A DNA stretch of 64,000 nucleotides, taken from Nocardioides ochotonae. GTDB lineage: Bacteria > Actinomycetota > Actinomycetes > Propionibacteriales > Nocardioidaceae. The stretch lies in NCBI RefSeq assembly GCF_011420305.2, contig NZ_CP061769.1, positions 2,591,001-2,655,000 of the forward strand. Direction: 5' to 3'. Under the pieces are notes generated by a model. The model was not told the DNA's origin. It was given only the letters and a program-made list of their open reading frames with translations, and did no database searches. A program made the translations under genes and the position numbers. Positions 50,750 to 59,524 of the stretch are shown piece by piece (positions within the stretch are counted from its first letter, which is position 1; each line of letters begins with the position of its first letter).

Positions 50750-51301
50750 TCAGAACCTCCAGCGCGTCGCGCCGTACGGCTCGACGACCTCGACCCCGTG
50801 GGCGGACGCGGCCTCGATGCCGAACACGTGCCACGGCGGCGGTCCTGCCGACTGCGCGCTGTACGGCGCGGTGAGCGCTCCGGCGGAGGCGTCCACCTCG
50901 CACGGCCAGCCCTCCGCGGCCCACCGCCCGGCGAGGCGCTCCAGCAGCGCCGGGTCCTGCACCAGCGCCGCGCGCCCCTCGATGACCAGGTCGACCTCGC
51001 GCAGGCTCACCGCGAGCACGCACCGCGGGTCACGGACGAGGTTGCGCCCCCGTCGGGTGTCGAGCCCGGTCACGAACCAGAACCGCTCGTCCGCCCACGT
51101 CGCACCGACGGCGTTGGCGTGCGGGCTCCCGTCGGCGTTGAGGCTGTGCAACCAGCAGGTGTAGCGCTGCGGTCCCCGGTTGTCCGACCTCGTCCCCGGA
51201 TCGTTGGCCCCGGGCTCCAGATCGGCCTCCAGCCGGTCGTGCACCGCCTCCCAGCTCATCGTGGGCGAGTCGTAGAGCTCGGCGAGGTTGATGGTCTCCA
51301 T
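50750..51301 (-). CDS. Pyridoxamine 5'-phosphate oxidase-like (FMN/F420-binding) protein
   Basis: 183 residues with YTCWLHSLNADGSPHANAVG near 48, FWFVTGLDTRRGRNLVRDPR near 73 and CVLAVSLREVDLVIEGRAAL near 93, the split-barrel pattern of PNPOx-like flavin or F420-binding enzymes. Substrate cannot be told. ATG at 51301. It ends at the bidirectional hairpin. Confidence 0.85.
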   Translation of the reverse strand: METINLAELYDSPTMSWEAVHDRLEADLEPGANDPGTRSDNRGPQRYTCWLHSLNADGSPHANAVGATWADERFWFVTGLDTRRGRNLVRDPRCVLAVSLREVDLVIEGRAALVQDPALLERLAGRWAAEGWPCEVDASAGALTAPYSAQSAGPPPWHVFGIEAASAHGVEVVEPYGATRWRF

Positions 51302-51347
51302 ACCGGTGTGGACCGCACGCGCCGCGCGCAGTCATCGGCGAGCGGGC

Positions 51348-52220
51348 TCAGCGGCGCCGGACGACCTCGGTCGTGAGCAGCCGGTCGCGGCCGTCGGTCC
51401 AGACCGTGTCGCGGCCGTTCCCGCCCAGGAGCATGTCGCGTCCGCCGCCTCCCCACAGCCGGTCGTTCCCGTCGTCGCCGCCGACCCGGTCGTCACCGGC
51501 GTCGCCGTGCAACCGGTCGCGGCCGTCCTGTCCGATGATCTGGTCGCGCCCGGCACCGCCGTGGATCACGTCGTTGCCCGACCCCGCCCGGATCCAGTCG
51601 CGGCCGCCGCCGCCCCAGACCCGGTCGACACCGGTGTGGCCGTTGAAGAAGTCGTCCCCCGCACCGAAGCGGACCCGGTCGTTGCCGGCGTCGCCGAGCA
51701 CCGTCACCGCGAACGAGGCCGAGAGCGTGGAGGCGTCCACGTGGTCGTCGCCGAGGCGCGGCCAGACCTCCAGCAGCACCGGCTTGCGCGGGCTGGCCTT
51801 CGGCAGCCGGCACGACGCCCCGACCCCGCGGCGTACCTTGACCCGCTTGCAGGCCTTGGCCAGCTTGTGGAAGCGCTGGGTGCCGGTGTCGGTGATCCTG
51901 ATCCGGTTGCCGTGCTGCCGCAGCGTGATCCGGTTGTCCTGCTGTCCGGTCAGGTAGCGGTAGCCGTGAGCGGTACGGACGAGCCGCGCCTGGTCCTTGA
52001 GCGGGATGAACGGGAACTGGCCCATGAGCTCGGTGGTGTAGTCGTACGGCGGGCCGGCGGTGCCCACGCCGTCCGGCGGGGTGGGGGTGGGCAGCGAGTC
52101 GGCGGCGGACGCTCCCGGCGACCCGACCAGCAGGGAGCCGGCGGTCACGGTGGCGAGCAGTCCGAGGGACCAGCGGCGGCCACGGGCCTGGGCTGCGTGC
52201 AGAGGCATGCGTCGGAGCAT
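51348..52220 (-). CDS. Secreted RTX-like calcium-binding repeat protein
   Basis: 290 residues: signal peptide (WSLGLLATVTAGSLLVGSPG), a region with predicted peptide-like segment (PFIPLKDQARLVRTAHGYRY), then RTX nonapeptides from about 185 (GNDRVRFGAGDDFFNGHTGV, GGGGRDWIRAGSGNDVIHGG, GRDRLHGDAGDDRVGGDDGN). Similar in design to 43703-44629, but on the opposite strand and with a different N-terminus. ATG at 52220. Confidence 0.8.
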   Translation of the reverse strand: MLRRMPLHAAQARGRRWSLGLLATVTAGSLLVGSPGASAADSLPTPTPPDGVGTAGPPYDYTTELMGQFPFIPLKDQARLVRTAHGYRYLTGQQDNRITLRQHGNRIRITDTGTQRFHKLAKACKRVKVRRGVGASCRLPKASPRKPVLLEVWPRLGDDHVDASTLSASFAVTVLGDAGNDRVRFGAGDDFFNGHTGVDRVWGGGGRDWIRAGSGNDVIHGGAGRDQIIGQDGRDRLHGDAGDDRVGGDDGNDRLWGGGGRDMLLGGNGRDTVWTDGRDRLLTTEVVRRR

Positions 52221-52449
52221 GGGGGTGGATCCTCCCGAGGATTTCGCTCTCCCTCTCGACCGAGGCATACCCGTCTGGAGCGCCTCGCCCCCGTCGCCAC
52301 GAGGTGGCGCCGCACACCGTAGCGTCCTCCGGAGGCGTACCCAAGGTGAGCAGGAGCGCAGAGCTGAGGGCAGCCTGTCCTGTCTGGACACCATCCAGCG
52401 GCCGGGCGCACTGTGGAAGACCGACCCAACCCCACCCGGAGGTCTCCCG

Positions 52450-52740
52450 ATGAGCACCATGGCCGATGTCGGCACCTGCAGTGTCGAGACCTGTTCGTTC
52501 AACCACGACGGCTGCACGGCGGACGCGATCACCGTCGGAAGCACCGGCGACCACGCGACCTGCGCGACGTTCATCTCGCTCGGTGTCAGCGGCGGGCTGC
52601 CCACGGTGCGTGCCCATGTCGGGGCCTGCCAGCGCGCCGACTGCGTCCACAACCACGACCTGCTGTGCCACGCCGACTCGGTGACGATCGCCTGGGGCGG
52701 GGACGAGGCCGACTGCATGACCTACTCGCCGGGCGCCTGA
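52450..52740 (+). CDS. DUF1540-type cysteine-rich protein
   Basis: 96 residues with two copies of a cysteine pattern: CSVETCSFNHDGCTADAI...CATFI and CQRADCVHNHDLLCHADSV...CMTYS. Each copy resembles DUF1540, which is thought to bind metal. No signal peptide. ATG at 52450 with GGAGG. Ends at a strong hairpin. Confidence 0.8.
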   Translation: MSTMADVGTCSVETCSFNHDGCTADAITVGSTGDHATCATFISLGVSGGLPTVRAHVGACQRADCVHNHDLLCHADSVTIAWGGDEADCMTYSPGA

Positions 52741-52784
52741 CCTGGGCCGCGAGGTCCCGAGAAGCCCGAGAAGCCCAAGAAGCA

Positions 52785-52818
52785 CAGCAGCCCCCGACCG
52801 ACCGGTCGGGGGCTGCTG
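52785..52818. terminator. Strong terminator between the DUF1540 gene and tRNA-Gly
   Basis: CAGCAGCCCCCGACCG and CGGTCGGGGGCTGCTG pair perfectly around a 2-nt loop. It can serve both the plus-strand gene and the minus-strand tRNA. Confidence 0.85.
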
Positions 52819-52825
52819 CATCTGG

Positions 52826-52898
52826 AGCGGACGACGAGACTCGAACTCGCGACCTCAACCTTGGCAAGGTTGCGCTCTACCAACTGAGCTACGTCCGC
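52826..52898 (-). tRNA. tRNA-Gly (anticodon GCC)
   Basis: Minus strand starts GCGGACGTAGCTCAGTTGG; the anticodon stem-loop is CAACC-TTGCCAA-GGTTG with anticodon GCC; the T arm contains GTTCGAGT; the acceptor ends CGTCCGC. All four stems pair. CCA is not encoded. It is 13 kb from the prophage and is not its attachment site. Confidence 0.95.
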
Positions 52899-52950
52899 AG
52901 GTGCGAGGTCAATCATGCACCATGCGTCCCATCAGTCCCACATCGGGGGC

Positions 52951-53715
52951 TCAGCCCGCCTCGAGCACCCGGCGCAGGAACTGCCGCGCGCGCTCGGTCA
53001 CCGGATCGCTCAGCACCTCCGGACCACCCCGCTCGGCGACCACGCCGCCGTCGAGGAAGAGCACCTGGTCGGCGACGTCGCGGGCGAAGCGCACCTCGTG
53101 GGTCACGATCACCATCGTCCAGCCGGTGCCGGCGAGGTCGCGCACCACGCCCAGCACCTCCCCCACCAGCTCCGGGTCGAGCGCCGAGGTGGGCTCGTCG
53201 AACAGCACCACCTCCGGGCGCAGCGCGAGTGCCCGGGCGATCCCGACGCGCTGCTGCTGGCCGCCCGAGAGCTGCGCGGGGTAGGCGTCCTCGCGCCCGG
53301 CCAGCCCGACCTGCGCGAGCAGCTCGCGAGCCCGGTCGACCGCCTCGTCACGCGCGATGCCCTGGGCGCGCACCGGGCCCTCGATCACGTTGCCGAGCAC
53401 CGTGCGGTGCGGGAACAGGTTGTGGGACTGGAAGACCATGCCGCTGCGCAGCCGCAGCCGACGCAGCAGCGCGCGCCGGTCGCGCCGCCCAGCGGGGAGC
53501 GCCCCGTAGTCGACCTCGACCTCGCCGATGCGCACCGTGCCGGAGTCGGGCTCGGCCAGGGCGTTGAGCGAGCGCAGGACGGTGGTCTTGCCCGAGCCCG
53601 AGGGCCCGAGCAGCACGGTGCAGGTGCCGGCGTCGGCCTCGAAGCCGACGCCGCGCAGCACCTCCTGGTCCCCGAAGGTCTTGCGCAGGCCCTCGGCGCG
53701 GATGAGCGCGCTCAT
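52951..53715 (-). CDS. Polar amino-acid ABC transporter, ATP-binding protein
   Basis: 254 residues. LLGPSGSGKTTVLRSLNAL near 34 (Walker A), AQLSGGQQQRVGIARALAL near 145 (signature), and EVVLFDEPTSALDPELVGEV near 168 (Walker B) with IVTHEVRFA (switch His near 200). The VFQSHNLFPHRTVLGNV segment (Q-loop) matches GlnQ/HisP. ATG overlaps the upstream binding-protein/permease stop by 4 bp, so both form one transporter. Imports an amino acid using ATP at the membrane. Confidence 0.93.
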   Translation of the reverse strand: MSALIRAEGLRKTFGDQEVLRGVGFEADAGTCTVLLGPSGSGKTTVLRSLNALAEPDSGTVRIGEVEVDYGALPAGRRDRRALLRRLRLRSGMVFQSHNLFPHRTVLGNVIEGPVRAQGIARDEAVDRARELLAQVGLAGREDAYPAQLSGGQQQRVGIARALALRPEVVLFDEPTSALDPELVGEVLGVVRDLAGTGWTMVIVTHEVRFARDVADQVLFLDGGVVAERGGPEVLSDPVTERARQFLRRVLEAG

Positions 53716-55253
53716 GCGACGTACCTCCCGAGCCGCCGCTCGAGCGGCTCCTGGGCCAGGGTGATCAGGTAGCAGAGGATCCAGTAGTACAGCGCCGCGA
53801 GGCAGTACAGCGGGAGGTACTCGGTGCTCAGCGCGGCCGCCACCTGGGCCTCGCGGAACAGCTCGGTCACCAGCACCACCGCCGCCAGCGAGGTGTCCTT
53901 GACCAGCGAGAGCAGCGTGTTGGACAGCGGGGGTACGGCGATCCGCGCGGCCTGCGGCAGCACGATGCGGCGCATGGCCGCCCAGCCGTCGAGGCCGACG
54001 GTCGCGGCCGCCTCGACCTGGCCGGTGGGCACCGAGAGGATCGAGGCCCGGATGATCTCCGCGGCGTACCCGCCCACGTTGAGGCTGAGCGCCAGGCAGG
54101 CCGCGGCGAAGCTGGGCAGGTCCACACCGATCTGCGGCAGCCCGTAGAAGACGATGAACAGCTGCACCAGCAGCGGCGTGCCCCGCACCAGTGAGACGTA
54201 GAACCGAGCCGGTGCGCGCAGCAGCCGCGAGGGCGACATCCGGGCGAGCGCCACCGCCAACGCGATCAGCAGGCCACACGCGAAGCTGACCACGGTGAGC
54301 GGGATGGTGCCGAGCAGCGCGCCGCGCAGCATCGGCCAGGCGGCGTCCTGGAGCACCTCCGCCGCGCCGCGGTCACGGTCGGAGCCGGCCACGTCGACGT
54401 CCCCGGAGCCGGCGACCGAGACGTCGGCGCCGAAGTACTCCTCGGAGATCTCCGCGAGCGTGCCGTCCGCACGCAGCTCGGCGAGCGCGGCGTCGGCCTG
54501 GTCGCGCAGCGCGGTCTCGTCACGGCGGAAGACCAGCGCCTGGCGGCCCTCCTCCCCCTCGGCGTCACCGGCGATCTTGATCTCGTCGGTGCCGCTGGAG
54601 GCCAGGTAGTCGAGCACCGCGATGTTGTCGTTGACCGTCGCGTCGACCCGGCCCTGCACCAGCAGCTCCGCGGTCTGGGCGAACCCCTCGACGGACTCCA
54701 CGTCCGCCCCCGCATCGCGGGCGACCTGGGCCCAGTTGCTGGTCTCGGACTGCGCGACGGTGCGACCCTGGAGGTCGTCCAGGGAGGTGATGTCATCGGT
54801 GTCCGCGGCGGTGACGATGACGCCACGCGAGAACGTGTACGGCGTGCTGAACAGGTAGCGCGCGCGACGTTCGGGGTTGATCGTGACCTGGTTGGCGAGC
54901 ACGTCGACGCGCCCGGAGTCCAGGGCGGGGAACAGCGCGTCGAACTGGGCGCGGACGAACTCCAGCTCCCAGCCGGCCCGGTCCGCGACCGCCTCGATGA
55001 CCTCGATGTCGTAGCCGGTGAGGCCCTCGTCGGGGTCGACGTAGGTGAACGGCGGGTAGGTGCCCTCGGTGCCGACCCGCACCACCGTTCGCTCGTCCTC
55101 GTCGGCGGCGTACGCCGGGGCAGGCGTGCCGAAGCCCAGGGCGCCGATCAGGCCGGCGAGGAGGCCGCCGAGCAGCAGGAGCCCGACGGCGCGGCGCGCG
55201 GCGGAGGCACGCCGCGACAGGCGGGTGCGGGGGTGCTGGTCCACGGCGCTCAC
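53712..55253 (-). CDS. Polar amino-acid ABC transporter, fused substrate-binding protein and permease
   Basis: 513 residues from GTG 55253. Signal or anchor segment (RAVGLLLLGGLLAGLIGALG), then an SBP_bac_3 domain (about 50-285: VVRVGTEGTYPPFTYVDPDE, LTGYDIEVIEAVADRAGW, FALFPALDSGRVDVLANQVT-like stretch), and a permease (about 305-510: GTIPLTVVSFACGLLIALAV, FYVSLVRGTPLLVQLFIVFY, with the EAAATVGLDGWAAMRRIVLP coupling loop). Fused receptors of this kind tether one binding site per permease. Operon with the ATPase. A cystine or glutamine-type substrate is possible but unproven. Confidence 0.92.
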   Translation of the reverse strand: MSAVDQHPRTRLSRRASAARRAVGLLLLGGLLAGLIGALGFGTPAPAYAADEDERTVVRVGTEGTYPPFTYVDPDEGLTGYDIEVIEAVADRAGWELEFVRAQFDALFPALDSGRVDVLANQVTINPERRARYLFSTPYTFSRGVIVTAADTDDITSLDDLQGRTVAQSETSNWAQVARDAGADVESVEGFAQTAELLVQGRVDATVNDNIAVLDYLASSGTDEIKIAGDAEGEEGRQALVFRRDETALRDQADAALAELRADGTLAEISEEYFGADVSVAGSGDVDVAGSDRDRGAAEVLQDAAWPMLRGALLGTIPLTVVSFACGLLIALAVALARMSPSRLLRAPARFYVSLVRGTPLLVQLFIVFYGLPQIGVDLPSFAAACLALSLNVGGYAAEIIRASILSVPTGQVEAAATVGLDGWAAMRRIVLPQAARIAVPPLSNTLLSLVKDTSLAAVVLVTELFREAQVAAALSTEYLPLYCLAALYYWILCYLITLAQEPLERRLGRYVA

Positions 55254-55320
55254 TCGGGTCGCAGGGCTGGCGGGCGGGTGGTCGGAGGACGACCAGCGGA
55301 CCGGTACCCCCGGGACGCGC

Positions 55321-55938
55321 TCAGTAGCCGAGCCGGTCGAGCACCGTGCGCAGGTCCGGGTCGTCGGCGGGGCGACCGTAGCCCTCGGGGCCCCACAGGG
55401 CACGGGTCCAGTCCACAACCTGGCTCATCGTCGGCCCGGAGGCCCCGGGTCGCGCGGCGATGACCATCAGCTCGAGGTCGACGAGCCCCGAGCCGGCGGC
55501 CAGGTCCGGGGCGGCGTACCCCGTGCAGGCGGCGAAGGCGCCGGCGCGGCGGTAGAAGCGCATCCGCCGCGCCGGGTCGCCGTACGCCGGGTCGGCGGCG
55601 GGACTTTCCTCGGGCTCGACCTCGAGCACCAGCCAGTCGTCACCGCGCTCCCCCGCCACCGCGACCGCGTCGTCGAGCAGCGCCCGGCCCACCCCACCGG
55701 AACGGACATCGGGGTCCACGGCGAGGTAGTCCAGGCAGGTCGCCGCCAGCGGCAGCGCGCGGAGCACCGCGCAGCCGACGACCTGCTCGCCCTCGACGGC
55801 TACCCTCAGCCGCGCAACCCCGGACTCCAGGCGCGCCCGCAGCTGCGGCTCGGGCGCCCGCAGCTCCGGCGGGAACGAGCGCTCCAGCAGCCGAGCGGCT
55901 GCGCTGACGTGACGCTGGTCCCCGGCGATGATCGGCAC
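55321..55938 (-). CDS. GNAT-family N-acetyltransferase
   Basis: 205 residues from GTG 55938. VVGCAVLRALPLAATCLDYL near 50 and LAVDPDVRSGGVGRALLDDA near 68 (the R/Q-x-x-G-x-G/A acetyl-CoA motif as RSGGVGRA), then WLVLEVEPEESP and RFYRRAGAFAACTGYAAPD. Transfers an acetyl group from acetyl-CoA; the acceptor is unknown. It lies downstream of the lipase gene in the same direction. Confidence 0.85.
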   Translation of the reverse strand: MPIIAGDQRHVSAAARLLERSFPPELRAPEPQLRARLESGVARLRVAVEGEQVVGCAVLRALPLAATCLDYLAVDPDVRSGGVGRALLDDAVAVAGERGDDWLVLEVEPEESPAADPAYGDPARRMRFYRRAGAFAACTGYAAPDLAAGSGLVDLELMVIAARPGASGPTMSQVVDWTRALWGPEGYGRPADDPDLRTVLDRLGY

Positions 55939-55972
55939 GGGAGCATCCTCGCAGCCGAGCCCACGGCCTGAC

Positions 55973-57214
55973 TCACACGCGACCGCACGAGGAGAGGACC
56001 GGGAGCGAGAGGAACCGCGCCTCGAGGAACGCATAGACCTCGGTGGCGTTGTTCAGCATGCCGCCGACGTGCAGGGGCGTGACGTTCGGGCTGAACCGCA
56101 CCTTCGCCCCGCGCGCACACCAGTCGCGCACCAGCTGTTCGCCCACAGCGAACGGGACCACGTCGTCGAGGCGGCTGTGGGTGATCAGCACCGGAGCCGA
56201 CGGCGCGCGCCGCCCGATGCGCTGGTCGTCGATCATGGTGCGGAACGGCTCGCGCTGGATGAGCTCGGCCAGCGAGGCCCCGTCGGCGGTGTAGTCGGCC
56301 GAGCTGGTGAACGCGCTGCCGAAGAGGTCGAAGACGCAGTTGTCGGCCATCTCGGCGTACATCTCGCGCCCCGCCTCGTTGAGGTACGGCGCGAAGTCGA
56401 CGTCGTAGCTGGCGGTGAGGCCGGCGATGGCGTACCAGCTGAACTCGGAGAACAGGCTGTCGTCGATGGCGCCGGGCAGCTGGGTCAGGTCGGCCGGGGC
56501 CGCACCGGCGACGGTGCCGCGGACCTTGAGCTCGGGGGCGTAGGACCCGGCGAGCTCGGCGGCCGACGCCGCCGCGGCGCCGCCCTGGGAGTAGCCGTAG
56601 AGGCCGACCGGGTTGGCGCCGGTCAGGCCGGAGCCGGGGAGGCGCTGCGCGGCGCGCACCGCGTCGAGGACGGCGCGGCCCTGCGACTCGCGGTCCATGT
56701 AGGTGTGCATGCCGGCGGTGCCGAGACCCTCGTAGTCGGTCATCGCGACCGCCCAGCCGCGCGCCAGCATCCCCGACATGAAGATGCTCTCGTACTCGAT
56801 GCCCTCGCCGAGCTGGCGCGAGGGCGCGCAGGTGTCGCCGATGCCCTGGGTCCCGGCGGCGTACCCGATCACCGGGCGGCGCCCGGGACCGATCCACGGC
56901 GTCTTGGGCACCAGCACCGTGCCCGAGACCGCGTGCGGGGTGCCGGTGCGGTCGGTCGAGCGATAGAGCACGCGCGTCGTGGTGAGGGCGATCCGGGCGG
57001 CGCCGGCCGGGTCGAGGGTGAAGCGCAGCGGCTCGCTGCGGACCAGGTCGCCGTTGGCCGGCGGCAGGGTGGCGGGGGCACGGTAGAAGGCCGGCAGGTC
57101 CTCCTGCGTGCTCGACGCCTCGGCGGCGTGACCACTCGGGGCGGACAGGGAGGTGAGCGGGACGAGGACGGCGGCTGCCGCGGCGGCCACCATCCTTCCG
57201 AGGCGGTGGGACAC
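55973..57214 (-). CDS. Secretory lipase (LIP family)
   Basis: 413 residues from GTG 57214 (AAGGAG upstream). Signal peptide (MVAAAAAAVLVPLTSLSAPS). PVIGYAAGTQGIGDTCAPSR near 120, GLYGYSQGGAAAASAAELA near 210 (nucleophile Ser in GYSQGG), VLITHSRLDDVVPF near 340 (Asp), and NVTPLHVGGMLN near 380 (His). This is the LIP pattern of secreted triacylglycerol lipases. Upstream are a 109-bp gap and the divergent exonuclease-NUDIX gene. Confidence 0.92.
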   Translation of the reverse strand: MSHRLGRMVAAAAAAVLVPLTSLSAPSGHAAEASSTQEDLPAFYRAPATLPPANGDLVRSEPLRFTLDPAGAARIALTTTRVLYRSTDRTGTPHAVSGTVLVPKTPWIGPGRRPVIGYAAGTQGIGDTCAPSRQLGEGIEYESIFMSGMLARGWAVAMTDYEGLGTAGMHTYMDRESQGRAVLDAVRAAQRLPGSGLTGANPVGLYGYSQGGAAAASAAELAGSYAPELKVRGTVAGAAPADLTQLPGAIDDSLFSEFSWYAIAGLTASYDVDFAPYLNEAGREMYAEMADNCVFDLFGSAFTSSADYTADGASLAELIQREPFRTMIDDQRIGRRAPSAPVLITHSRLDDVVPFAVGEQLVRDWCARGAKVRFSPNVTPLHVGGMLNNATEVYAFLEARFLSLPVLSSCGRV

Positions 57215-57323
57215 AGCGGGGCTCCTTGGGTGGGGGTGGGGGGACGGCGCGCCACAGCAGACCATGTGACGCCCGTCACCGACAAGGCCCCTGTCGGCGC
57301 GGGCACGTAAGGTACGAGCGGCC

Positions 57324-58793
57324 ATGCACACCGATCAGTCCCCCGCTCCGAACGCCGCCCGCCTCGCCGCGCAGGGGCGCGCACCCGAGCCCGGCGAGCG
57401 ACGCCTGCTGCTCGCCGTCGACGCGCCCTCGCTGCTGCACCGCAACCATCACGCGCGCGCCCACACCGACCTGCGCGACCGGCACGGCCGGCCGGCCTGG
57501 GCGCTGCACGGCATGCTGCGCCAGATCCTCGAGGCCGTCGACCTGTTCGCTCCCGATGCGCTGCTCTTCGGCCTCGACGACCGGGTGAGCTCCCAGCGCG
57601 AGCGGTTCTACCCCGGCTACAAGGCCGGGCGCGCCGCGAAGGACGCCACGCTCGTCGACCAGCTCGACCGGGCAGGCGCCCTGCTCGATGCGCTCGGGTT
57701 CCTCACCCTGACCCCGCGCGGCCTGGAGGCCGACGACGTCAACGCCTCCGCCGCTGCCTGGGCCGTCGAGCACGACTGGCGCTGCGTGCTCATCACCTCC
57801 GACCGCGACTCCTTCGCCCACATCAGCGAGCACACGCAGGTGCTGCGGCTGATCAACGGCGGCATCTCCGCGTCACCGCTGCTGAACCCGGCCCGCCTCG
57901 AGGCGCTGTACGGCGTGCCCGCGCACCACTACCTCGAGTTCGCCGCGCTGCGCGGGGACGCCAGCGACAACCTGCCCGGCGTACCGGGCATCGGGGAGAA
58001 GACCGCGCCGCTGCTGCTGTCCCAGATGGGCTCGATGCAGGCGGTCTGGGCCGACATCGACCACTGCGGCGGCGCGAACCTGGTCGCCACCCTCGACTCC
58101 TACTGCGAGGAGCACGGACTGCGCCGCATCGGGTCCACCCTGCTGAAGCGGCTCAGCGCGCCCGGTGCCCGCGAGCGCTACCAGTTCAACCTCGCGATCA
58201 TGTCCGGGCGCACCGACCTCGACCTCGGGCTGACCCCCGATGTGCCCGGCTCCCGGGGCCTGCTCCCCCTCGACCATGAACGGGTCGCGCGCGTCGTGGA
58301 CTTCCTCGGAGTCGGCTCGACGACGGCGCTTGCGCTGCGGGTGCTGACCGAGCCCCCGGCCTCCGCTCCGGGGCCCTCTCCGGTCTCCTCTCCGGGGCCG
58401 GAGCGCATCGTGGTCGCGGGCATGTGCGTGCGCGACGAGCGCGGCCACCTGCTGGTGGTGCGCAAGGCGAGCAGCAAGCTCTTCCAGCTGCCGGGCGGCA
58501 AGCTCGAGCCGGGCGAGACTCCCCTCGCGGCCGGCCTCCGCGAGACCCGCGAGGAGGTCGGGCTCGAGCTCACCGACGTCGAGGAGCTGGGCCGCTTCGA
58601 GGCACCGGCCGCCAACGAGCCCGGCGCGATCGTGGAGTCCACGATCTTCACCGCCGCGACCAGCGGTACGCCGGTCGCGGCCGCCGAGATCGCCGAGGCC
58701 CGCTGGATCGACCCCGCGGCCCCGGACGTCGCCCTCGCGCCGTTGCTGGAGCTCCGGGTGCTGCCGGCACTGCTGGCCGACGCCGTCGGCTGA
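57324..58793 (+). CDS. Fusion of 5'-3' exonuclease (PolI N-domain/FEN-like) and NUDIX hydrolase
   Basis: 489 residues. The N-terminal 330 residues have LLLAVDAPSLLHRNHHA near 28, LFGLDDRVSSQRERFYPGYK near 82, GLEADDVNASAAAWAVEHDW near 130, VLITSDRDSFAHIS near 155 and ALRGDASDNLPGVPGIGEKT near 205, the conserved acidic residues and helix-hairpin-helix of PolI-type 5' nucleases. Residues about 360-489 form a NUDIX domain: KLEPGETPLAAGLRETREEV followed by GLEL matches the G(5)EX(7)REUXEE box. The Ala/Pro-rich linker (PPASAPGPSPVSSPGPE) supports a true fusion. It may couple flap cleavage and nucleotide-pool cleaning. Confidence 0.88.
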   Translation: MHTDQSPAPNAARLAAQGRAPEPGERRLLLAVDAPSLLHRNHHARAHTDLRDRHGRPAWALHGMLRQILEAVDLFAPDALLFGLDDRVSSQRERFYPGYKAGRAAKDATLVDQLDRAGALLDALGFLTLTPRGLEADDVNASAAAWAVEHDWRCVLITSDRDSFAHISEHTQVLRLINGGISASPLLNPARLEALYGVPAHHYLEFAALRGDASDNLPGVPGIGEKTAPLLLSQMGSMQAVWADIDHCGGANLVATLDSYCEEHGLRRIGSTLLKRLSAPGARERYQFNLAIMSGRTDLDLGLTPDVPGSRGLLPLDHERVARVVDFLGVGSTTALALRVLTEPPASAPGPSPVSSPGPERIVVAGMCVRDERGHLLVVRKASSKLFQLPGGKLEPGETPLAAGLRETREEVGLELTDVEELGRFEAPAANEPGAIVESTIFTAATSGTPVAAAEIAEARWIDPAAPDVALAPLLELRVLPALLADAVG

Positions 58794-58932
58794 GGGCCAC
58801 ACGTGGCGCGTGACAGGGCGCACGGGTTTCGGCGCGGACCGGGCTGGGCAAATTGGTCCAGACACCCTGTCGCGCCGGTCGGCGTCGCAGTCCGTATCCC
58901 GGGGATGGACTGAGCGCCGGCCCGGCGGGGGG

Positions 58933-59409
58933 TCAGAGGTTGCCGGAGGCCGTCTCGCCGGCGTTGAACCACGGGCAGGTGATGCTCCTGCGGTAAGACG
59001 TCGGGCTGGTCCAGTTCCCAAGCTTGGACGTGATGGTGACTTCCCACGTCGTCGGCCCAGCGTGGAGATCGATCTTGCCCTGGAGCGAGACCCGCCGGTT
59101 CGATGATGTGGTGGTGATACGCGACCGGCCGTTCTGGACGATCGTGTAGACGTACTGCGCCCCGGAGGGTCCGTCGTCGGTGAAGCCCGTGACGTCCACG
59201 CGCAGGAACTCCTCGAAGAACCCCAGCTCGCATACGTACGTCCCGGTCACCCCGGTCGGCGCCACCATCGTGGCCGTCCCGACGCTCAGCGCCGGCGCCG
59301 CCGTCGAGGAGCCGAAGGTCGCGAAGGCCAGCTGCGGTCCGAGCACCAGCGCAGCGACGACCAGCACGAGCGTCGTCGCGCGGCGCAGCCGATCTGACAG
59401 CGGGCTCAT
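58933..59409 (-). CDS. Small secreted protein of the SipW/TasA-type locus (158 aa)
   Basis: ATG at 59409. Signal-type N-terminus (LRRATTLVLVVAALVLGPQL followed by AFATF) and a beta-sandwich-like body (FLRVDVTGFTDDGPSGAQYV, ITTTSSNRRVSLQGKIDLHA, WEVTITSKLGNWTSPTSYRR) with two cysteines (CELGFF and SITCPW). It differs in sequence from the three TasA-like proteins to the right but shares the same promoter architecture. Divergent from the response regulator gene. Confidence 0.7.
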   Translation of the reverse strand: MSPLSDRLRRATTLVLVVAALVLGPQLAFATFGSSTAAPALSVGTATMVAPTGVTGTYVCELGFFEEFLRVDVTGFTDDGPSGAQYVYTIVQNGRSRITTTSSNRRVSLQGKIDLHAGPTTWEVTITSKLGNWTSPTSYRRSITCPWFNAGETASGNL

Positions 59410-59474
59410 GGGCGCCTTTCCACCGGGTGACGCACCGAGTGGTGCGGCGTGATGACCCCACTGTGTCGAACGGT

Positions 59475-59514
59475 CCTCAAGTCGTGCGCGGTTCGAACTC
59501 AAGGAACTCTCAAG
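59475..59514. promoter_or_regulatory. Response-regulator box and -35 element, site A
   Basis: Tandem CTTGAG half-sites with an 11-bp period (minus strand, 59514-59498) and, 22 bp further, CTTGAGG (59481-59475) placed 17 bp before GGTCAT as a -35/-10 pair for the gene at 59409. The box also ends 10 bp before the regulator's own ATG on the plus strand, overlapping its ribosome-binding region, so autoregulation is plausible. Confidence 0.65.
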
Positions 59515-59524
59515 GTCTGGCACC

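Noticed and set aside
52826..52898. tRNA-Gly as the prophage attachment site
   Set aside because: It lies 13 kb outside the prophage, which is bounded by a split hydrolase gene instead; large serine integrases often use protein-coding targets.
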